DNA of 7,049 bases from an uncultured Planctomycetaceae bacterium (GTDB lineage: Bacteria; Planctomycetota; Planctomycetia; Pirellulales; Pirellulaceae). The first letter of the stretch is position 1. Each line of letters begins with the position of its first letter. The stretch covers positions 1-7,049 of the forward strand of contig CAIYOB010001594.1 in NCBI GenBank assembly GCA_903927685.1, written 5' to 3'. The position numbers were made by a program, and so were the translations under genes. Of the stretch, positions 1 through 4,717 are shown one piece after another. Under the pieces are notes generated by a model. That model did not search any database. It had not been told where the DNA came from and saw nothing but the letters and a program-made list of their open reading frames with translations.

Positions 1-2439
1 CACCAGGTCGTCGCCCATCGCGATGGTATTGTGAAACAGCTTCTTGCCGTCCAGGCTCCAGCGTTGCTCGCCGCTGTCGAGATCCACGGCAAACAGCGCG
101 TCGCTCTGACCCGCTCCGGCCGCCCGCGTGCCGTACAGTGTCTGGCCGTCGGCGGCCACGTAGCCCCAGCGGCGGAAATTGCCCGGCGTCGGGGCCGGTG
201 CGCGGTACTCGCGGATCGTCTCGCCGGTTTCCACGTTCAGCAGCAAGCAGTGATCGTCGAGTCCGACCAGCAGGCCCTTGCCGCAGACGGCCAGGTTGCT
301 GCCGTCGTGCGAGGCGTTCGGCCGATAGGCTCCCGGCAGCTCGCGCCGCCACAGCCGCAGGCCGTTGTAGATATCGTAGGCCATGACGACATTTTCGCCT
401 TGGACGAACAGCCGGCCGTCGAAGGCCAGGGGGCTGGCGGCCCGCACGTGCCGGTTGGCCATGTCCCCCGGCCCCGGGTTGCCGAACCACAGCAGGCCCA
501 GCGGCGGCTTGACGATCTCGTCGTCGCTGCAGGCGGTGTTGCCCAAGTTGCCGTACAGGTGCGTCCAGTTGCCGGCGCCGGCCAGCGGCCCGCGGACGAA
601 CTTGGTCCAAATGCCGTTCTCCTGGATCAGCTGGCCGCCGGCCAGGGCCGGCTGGGCGAGCCAGCCCTGCGCGGTCTCGACAGTCAACGGCGCGACGCCC
701 GCGGGCATCCCATCCGGCTGGCCAACCAGGATTGTTCCGCCCAACGGCTTGACCAGCCGCACCAGCTGGGCCGTGTCGCCGGGCCACTGGCCGGACAGCA
801 ACGCCGTCTCGGAAACGACCAGGTTGGCGAAATAGTCCGAATACGGCAGTTGTTCCAGCGGCCACTGCTCGACGCATACGCGGCTGCCGTGCAGTCCGGC
901 GGCGTCCAAAGCGACCCGCGCGGCCGTGACTTTTTGTGCGTCTGGCGAGACCGCGTAGATCGTCAGTTCGGTGCGTTTGGCCAGCTCCCAGGCCAGCTGG
1001 CCCGTCTCGCAGCCGTACACCAGGCAGAAACCTCGCTGGATCCCGGTCCGCTTGAGGATCGAATCCGCCGCCCGGGCGAACAGGTCGCCGTGCGGCGCGG
1101 CGGCGAACGGGTTCTCAGCGGCTGGCTCGTCGATCACGGCCGCGGCCGCGGGCGTTGCCGCCGCCGTCGAGGCAAAGCTGTAGATCCGGCCCTTGTCCGT
1201 GCTGACCAGTAGCCTGCCGCCAGCCACGGCCAAACCTTTGGCAGCCCCGTGCACCGTTTCAAACCAAGCCGTCTTGCCGGTGTCCGCCTCGACGGCCATG
1301 ACCCGGTCCGCGCCGCCGGCGAACAAGATGTTGCCCGCCAGGATCAGCTCGTCGGCGCACGTGGACGGCGTCTTCCACAGCGTGGTCTTGTTCTGCCGAT
1401 CCATCGCGATCAGGTGTGCGTCGGTGGCCAAGTAGAACCGCTGTTCGGTCACGATCATCTTACGGGCCGGGAACGAGGCGAACAGGTCCTTGGTCTGTTG
1501 GTCAAAGGCGACCATCTGTTCGGTTCCCGTGTAGACGTGCCCGCCGGCCAGCAGGGCATACGTCCCGCCGACGTTCTTGCCGAAGGAGGTTTCGAACAGC
1601 ATCCGCCCGTCCTGGCGATCGAACGCCGCCGGCGGCACGCGGCCCATGGGCGCGTACAGCGTGCTGGGCGAGGCCAACATGTAGCCTTGCGGCGAGACGC
1701 GGCTTTGAGGCCGTTCGCCGGTGGTGTCGTTCTTCCAGACCAGCGTGCCGTCATCGGCCTTGACGGCATACAGAAAAACGCGTTCGGCTGGAAAGATGCC
1801 TGCGCCGAAATACGCCAAGCCGTTGTCGACCAGGACGCCGGTGCGGGACGGCCACAGCGAGATCAGCTTGCCGTGCCCCAGGACGCGGCGGTCCTCGGGA
1901 GCCGCGTGAAACTTCCAGATCTCGTCGCCTTGCCGAGCATCCAGGCAGTAAGCCCAACCGTCGTCCGAGGCCACGTAGACTCGGCCCGCGACCAGCGTCG
2001 GCGCCAGCCGCACCGGCCCGCCGGTGATCTTGGTCCAGCGAACCGCGCCCGTGTTCGCGTCCAGGCAGTAGACCTTATGGTTCGCCGACGACGCAAAGAA
2101 CACCGCATCGCCTTCGACCGCGACCTGGAACACGTCATCGAAATGCCGCCGCCGCAGTTCGAGAATCTCCTCGACCGGCCCGGGTTTCGGGTCGCCCCAG
2201 GCGGGCTGCGGAGCATGCCGCGCCTGGAAGACCCAAGCCGGCGCCAGCGGCGGAGCGACCGTTTCGTCCGTCATCCCGCTGCGCGACACATCGTGCCGAA
2301 ACGTGGGCCAATCGGCGCCGAGCACCGTGCTGGCCAGAAGCAACCCCAGCCAAGACGCGAACCCGGCCAGGCGCAGGACTGCGTGGCCGTGCAGTTGGCG
2401 CTGGCGAGTCAACACAGCAGACAACAAGCGGATGGTCAT
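1..2439 (-). CDS. Exported PQQ-like beta-propeller protein with an embedded methyltransferase-like domain (3' end outside window)
   Basis: The frame stays open for 813 codons from an ATG at 2439 to the left edge, with no stop seen. The start is fixed by GGAGGGG seven bases upstream. Residues 20-42 are hydrophobic and end in VLG-AD, a plausible signal peptide, so export is inferred. Residues 100-425 carry blade-like PQQ repeats such as VYCLDANTGAVRW, AYCLDARQGDEIW and LYAVKADDGTLVW. Residues about 447-590 resemble a class I SAM-methyltransferase fold: CLVYGCETGQLA in the motif I position, IYAVSPD in the motif II position, a LPYSDYFANLVVSE strand and VKPLGGTILVG. After 620 propeller-like sequence resumes (MAYDIYNGLRLWRREL, LLLNVETGETIREY, LFAVDLDSGEQRW). 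The propeller family includes BamB-like scaffolds and quinoprotein-like proteins; no PQQ or enzymatic role can be assigned. Motif I lacks the usual GxGxG, so methyl transfer is doubtful. Gene identity is firm at the architecture level; function is unknown. Confidence 0.9.
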   Translation of the reverse strand, partial: MTIRLLSAVLTRQRQLHGHAVLRLAGFASWLGLLLASTVLGADWPTFRHDVSRSGMTDETVAPPLAPAWVFQARHAPQPAWGDPKPGPVEEILELRRRHFDDVFQVAVEGDAVFFASSANHKVYCLDANTGAVRWTKITGGPVRLAPTLVAGRVYVASDDGWAYCLDARQGDEIWKFHAAPEDRRVLGHGKLISLWPSRTGVLVDNGLAYFGAGIFPAERVFLYAVKADDGTLVWKNDTTGERPQSRVSPQGYMLASPSTLYAPMGRVPPAAFDRQDGRMLFETSFGKNVGGTYALLAGGHVYTGTEQMVAFDQQTKDLFASFPARKMIVTEQRFYLATDAHLIAMDRQNKTTLWKTPSTCADELILAGNILFAGGADRVMAVEADTGKTAWFETVHGAAKGLAVAGGRLLVSTDKGRIYSFASTAAATPAAAAVIDEPAAENPFAAAPHGDLFARAADSILKRTGIQRGFCLVYGCETGQLAWELAKRTELTIYAVSPDAQKVTAARVALDAAGLHGSRVCVEQWPLEQLPYSDYFANLVVSETALLSGQWPGDTAQLVRLVKPLGGTILVGQPDGMPAGVAPLTVETAQGWLAQPALAGGQLIQENGIWTKFVRGPLAGAGNWTHLYGNLGNTACSDDEIVKPPLGLLWFGNPGPGDMANRHVRAASPLAFDGRLFVQGENVVMAYDIYNGLRLWRRELPGAYRPNASHDGSNLAVCGKGLLVGLDDHCLLLNVETGETIREYRAPAPTPGNFRRWGYVAADGQTLYGTRAAGAGQSDALFAVDLDSGEQRWSLDGKKLFHNTIAMGDDLV

Positions 2440-2446
2440 TTTCTGT

Positions 2447-2453
2447 CCCCTCC
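2447..2453 (-). promoter_or_regulatory. Shine-Dalgarno of the beta-propeller gene
   Basis: On the minus strand this reads GGAGGGG with seven bases to the ATG at 2439. It is a strong match to the 16S tail and decides the start. The signal-peptide-like segment then sits at residues 20-42, as expected for an exported protein. Confidence 0.8.
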
Positions 2454-2535
2454 GAGAGAATTCTGTACGTCTGAGCCTTGAACCAAATCAGCTCTTAGGT
2501 GTACCGCATCCGGCGGCAAATTGCCAGACCGCTGA

Positions 2536-2802
2536 TTGTTCGGCGACGTCGTGCCGATGGTCCGCTGCTTCCAGCAGCCGCAGGTCCTGAGCCTGACCGC
2601 GGGCGGGCAGGTTTTTTGTGGGCTGGAGGTCTGGGAACGCGTCTTCCTGCCCACCTATCAACGCGGCGACGAACTGAAGCCTGTCGAGCGGCCGTTCGTC
2701 TATGTCGTGCCGACGGAAGGCGTGGACGAGCTGGTCAAATTCATCGAGCTTAAGTCGTTCCTGACCGCGAAAGTCGAGCGGAAGTTGGCTCGCGAAGTTT
2801 AG
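2536..2802 (+). CDS. Small hypothetical protein or gene remnant
   Basis: An in-frame TGA at 2533-2535 closes the frame upstream, so the protein is at most 88 residues (TTG at 2536) or 81 residues from ATG 2557, ending at TAG 2800-2802. I do not recognise it. It reads like real protein rather than a shadow: codon third positions are mostly G or C, hydrophobic and charged residues alternate normally, a strand-like stretch FVYVVPTEG is followed by an amphipathic helix-like VDELVKFIELKSFL, and it ends in a basic KVERKLAREV. Against it, no Shine-Dalgarno precedes either start, and it is divergent from the beta-propeller gene with under 100 bases between them. It could be the C-terminal piece of a degraded gene or a genuine small gene; the antisense frame over the same bases is less protein-like. 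Confidence 0.4.
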   Translation: MFGDVVPMVRCFQQPQVLSLTAGGQVFCGLEVWERVFLPTYQRGDELKPVERPFVYVVPTEGVDELVKFIELKSFLTAKVERKLAREV

Positions 2803-2810
2803 GTGAAGGT

Positions 2811-2861
2811 GAAAGCTCAGGTGCGCTTGGTGGCCCTGCACTGACCACCGGCTGAGCTTTC
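2811..2861. repeat. Inverted repeat, 10-bp outer stem with inner stem
   Basis: GAAAGCTCAG (2811-2820) pairs perfectly with CTGAGCTTTC (2852-2861). An inner stem GGTGG (2829-2833) with CCACC (2845-2849) can extend by two G-T wobbles. It lies eight bases after the small plus-strand frame's stop, where a terminator would be expected, but the plus strand continues AGAGTCCCTG without a T-run. A transcript-end hairpin is possible; a rho-independent terminator is not shown. Confidence 0.6.
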
Positions 2862-2874
2862 AGAGTCCCTGCCC

Positions 2875-2974
2875 CCCCATTGATACCCCCCCCATTTATA
2901 ACCCGCTTCCTGGCGAACAATCGCTCGCCCAAGGCAGAATGCGGCGGGTTATAAATGGGGGGTTATCAATGGGG
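2875..2974. repeat. 100-base near-perfect palindrome built from two related tandem units
   Basis: The left arm (2875-2906, 32 bases) and the inverted right arm (2944-2974, 31 bases) match except for a one-base indel and one substitution in the C-run. Each arm consists of two similar units, CCCCATTGATA followed by a C-run and ATTTATAACCCGC. The 37-base centre has its own small stem, GGCGA (2912-2916) with TCGCC (2925-2929). This architecture fits a REP-like or miniature inverted-repeat element, but no transposase and no clear target-site duplication are visible here. Confidence 0.75.
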
Positions 2975-2996
2975 AGAATGGCAGTGGGCCCGAGTT

Positions 2997-3047
2997 CTGG
3001 GGGCGGTGTGGAAAACCGCAGTCTCCTTCAATCCGCTGTCGCCCCAG
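2997..3047. repeat. Imperfect inverted repeat
   Basis: CTGGGGGCG (2997-3005) pairs with CGCCCCAG (3040-3047) with one bulged G. A competing small hairpin GCGGT (3003-3007) with ACCGC (3015-3019) overlaps the left arm. It is short and imperfect, and no function can be assigned. Confidence 0.35.
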
Positions 3048-3065
3048 CATCCCCCGGGACTTAAG

Positions 3066-3093
3066 ATCGTTTAGGTGAAAAATTAGGAACGAT
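3066..3093. repeat. Short inverted repeat, AT-rich loop
   Basis: ATCGTT (3066-3071) pairs with AACGAT (3088-3093) around a 16-base AT-rich loop. On the minus strand the loop contains TTTTT, but the run lies inside the loop rather than after the stem. It sits downstream of the hydrolase stop codon. Confidence 0.35.
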
Positions 3094-3106
3094 AGTGCTC
3101 TGCGCT

Positions 3107-3123
3107 CCCGCTGCGATAGCGGG
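3107..3123 (-). repeat. Perfect 6-bp hairpin downstream of the hydrolase gene
   Basis: CCCGCT and AGCGGG form a perfect GC-rich stem around a five-base loop, about 30 bases past the hydrolase stop in the direction of transcription. The T-rich sequence that follows on the minus strand begins too far from the stem for a classical intrinsic terminator. It may protect the 3' end of the transcript. Confidence 0.4.
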
Positions 3124-3152
3124 ACTTGTTCAAGTTATTCCTGCGCGGCCGC

Positions 3153-4715
3153 TTATTCCGCCATGCCGACGGGCCGATGCCGGGGCACCATCGCGCGGAA
3201 ATCGCCCAGATTCCATGGCCCGATATAGGGCTGGCTCAAGTCGACTTCGGCCACGACGACCGTGCCCCATGTCTCGGCTTGCGCCAGCGGTTTTCCGGTC
3301 TGATCAAAGACCGCCGAGATCATCCAGCCGTCTTTCGGGCTCATGAACGTGCTGCTGACCAGATAGACGTGATTCTCGCACGCCCGGGCTCGGGCCAACA
3401 GCGGGTTGCAGCCCCAGACCGGCCAGGCGATCACCTCGGCGCCGCGGTTGGACAGTTCCCGCGCCACCTCGGGGAAGAACCCGTCATAACAGATCATCAT
3501 GCCGACTTTGCCGAAGCGGGTCTCGAAGATCGGATAGTCCGTCCCGGGCGCGATGCCCTTGTCGACTTCGGCGTGCGGCAGGCACACCTTGCGGTACTTG
3601 CCGATCAACTGGCCCTCCGGACCGACCAGCACCGCCGTGTTGTAGATCAGATGCCCCGCGCGTTCGTACAGGCTCAGGACAATGTGCAGATCATGTTCGC
3701 GGGCCAGTTGGCCAAAGTAGTCCGTCGTGGGACCGGGAACGGGCTCGGCGACTTCCTGCGGCTTGAGCTGAACGCCCACCGAGGGGATCGTCTCGCCGAG
3801 GACGACCAGGTCGGCCTTCTGCTGGGCGGCCGCGGCGATATGCGGCGCGAACTCTTCGCAATTGGCTCGCGGCGATTTCCCTGTCGGCCGGTAGTGCACC
3901 GTGGCCAGACGCACCTGGCGAGGCGCCGGCGGGTCTGTTTTCTCGAAGGCGATTTCGCTCCATTCGACGCGTCCCTGCGGAGCCCACTGCAGGTGAAGTT
4001 CGATCACGGCCCGGGTGGCCTTGGGCGGGGCGCGGTAGACGCCACCGACGGCCGTCCAGCCTTGAGCGTCCGTCGCCCCGTCGGTCGGATGCTCCGGTTC
4101 CGCGGTCGGGTTGTGCCCCAGTTCCTGGACCTGCTGCTCTGGAACCAGTGCCGGGACCAGGCGGCCGCTGTCGTCTTGCCACACGATACGAACCAACGCG
4201 CTGCGCCGCGGCACCGCGACGTTGGCGAGCTTTCGCAGCGTCTGGAACCGATAGCACGCACCGCCTTGGACCGGAACCGTCTTCTGGAACCAGCCGTCCA
4301 GCCCTGGACGGGTATCCTGCGTTATCACCAGGCTGCCGCGCCCGTTCGGCCCGCCGTCCGGCTGGAACGTAAAGGCCGGGCGAATCTCCTCGCGTGGCGA
4401 GTTCGCCGTCCAGCCGTCCGGCAGCGCGAGCGGCGCTGCCGACTCCTGGCCGTTCCCAGCCGCCGGGAAAGCGAGGGCCAGCGTCATGAGGACGAATGGT
4501 ACGAGGGTCAGTGAGTAAGCAATGGAAGGGTGGCCGGGGGCGAGCGCAGCGAGCCCCCGGAATCCTCGCGGGCTGTGGGCTCGCTGCACTCGACCACAGC
4601 CACCCAGGCACTCGTCCGTGCTCAACGTCTTACCCTTCGGCACGGGTCCGGCGGGGCAGCGGCTCGACGGGAATTTGCAACTTCGAAGACCGTGGTTCCC
4701 GGGGAAATTCGCCAT
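3153..4715 (-). CDS. Carbon-nitrogen hydrolase (nitrilase superfamily), exported or membrane-anchored
   Basis: From ATG 4715 the protein has 520 residues. The C-terminal half is a nitrilase-superfamily domain, hydrolysing nonpeptide C-N bonds of amides or nitriles. The whole triad is visible: Glu308 in VVLGETIPS, Lys376 in GKYRKVCLP and Cys409 in MMICYDGFFPE. Residues 65-85 are hydrophobic (LTLVPFVLMTLALAF), followed by AAGNGQES, suggesting a signal peptide or anchor. Residues about 95-260 look like a beta-sandwich (GWTAVGGVYRAPP, AVIELHLQWAP, VEWSEIAFEK), perhaps carbohydrate-binding-like. The start is uncertain. ATG 4715 has a good Shine-Dalgarno and is coupled to the kinase stop, but it puts about 64 unusual residues, with four cysteines, before the hydrophobic segment, and repeat DNA encodes part of them. 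GTG 4589 or ATG 4487 would give a more normal signal peptide but lack a clear ribosome site. The substrate is unknown. Confidence 0.88.
   Translation of the reverse strand: MANFPGNHGLRSCKFPSSRCPAGPVPKGKTLSTDECLGGCGRVQRAHSPRGFRGLAALAPGHPSIAYSLTLVPFVLMTLALAFPAAGNGQESAAPLALPDGWTANSPREEIRPAFTFQPDGGPNGRGSLVITQDTRPGLDGWFQKTVPVQGGACYRFQTLRKLANVAVPRRSALVRIVWQDDSGRLVPALVPEQQVQELGHNPTAEPEHPTDGATDAQGWTAVGGVYRAPPKATRAVIELHLQWAPQGRVEWSEIAFEKTDPPAPRQVRLATVHYRPTGKSPRANCEEFAPHIAAAAQQKADLVVLGETIPSVGVQLKPQEVAEPVPGPTTDYFGQLAREHDLHIVLSLYERAGHLIYNTAVLVGPEGQLIGKYRKVCLPHAEVDKGIAPGTDYPIFETRFGKVGMMICYDGFFPEVARELSNRGAEVIAWPVWGCNPLLARARACENHVYLVSSTFMSPKDGWMISAVFDQTGKPLAQAETWGTVVVAEVDLSQPYIGPWNLGDFRAMVPRHRPVGMAE
4528..4605. 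repeat. REP/BIME-like double palindrome inside the hydrolase 5' region
   Basis: Two diverged copies of one unit of about 33 bases lie in opposite orientation. The first reads GGGTGGC then a stem CCGGGGGC (4534-4541) with GCCCCCGG (4553-4560). The second, read on the minus strand, begins GGGTGGC (4605-4599) and has a stem of GGCTGTGG and CCACAGCC (4571-4578 with 4594-4601). The loops match closely: CGAGCGCAGCGAGCC against CGAGTGCAGCGAGCC. The outer ends GGGTGG (4528-4533) and CCACCC (4600-4605) also pair, allowing a cloverleaf-like fold. It is 78 bases long, a multiple of three, so it keeps the hydrolase frame open. I associate such elements with planctomycete intergenic regions, from memory only. 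Confidence 0.7.
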
Positions 4716-4717
4716 CG

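Larger units (their letters stand above)
2803..3152. other. Noncoding, palindrome-rich stretch between convergent frames
   Basis: No convincing reading frame lies in these 350 bases on either strand. They separate the plus-strand small frame (ending 2802) from the minus-strand hydrolase (ending 3153), which point at each other. The stretch holds at least four inverted repeats, listed separately, and C or G homopolymer runs. None of the hairpins is followed by a clear T-run on either strand, so no canonical intrinsic terminator is called, although the hairpins may still stop or stabilise transcripts. Confidence 0.7.

Noticed and set aside
31..2481. Two long plus-strand open frames (31-1212 and 1249-2481)
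   Set aside because: They lie antisense to the 813-codon minus-strand propeller gene, which has repeats, a signal-peptide-like N-terminus and a good ribosome site. The plus-strand translations are Arg/Ala/Gln/Val-rich with no recognisable domain, as expected for antisense frames in high-GC DNA.
2488..2841. Minus-strand open frame of 117 codons opposite the small plus-strand frame
   Set aside because: It is rich in Gln, His, Leu and Asp, typical of antisense reading, and overlaps the 2811-2861 hairpin. The plus-strand frame is more protein-like.
2875..2974. CRISPR array
   Set aside because: The repeated units are inverted or immediately tandem, without regularly spaced unique spacers, and no cas gene is present.
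2803..3152. Intrinsic terminator for the hydrolase or small frame
   Set aside because: Several hairpins exist, but none is directly followed by a T-run on the relevant strand.
3126..4514. Plus-strand open frame of about 460 codons
   Set aside because: It is antisense to the carbon-nitrogen hydrolase, whose catalytic triad and family motifs are intact on the minus strand. The plus-strand product is Arg/Asp/His-rich with no family features.
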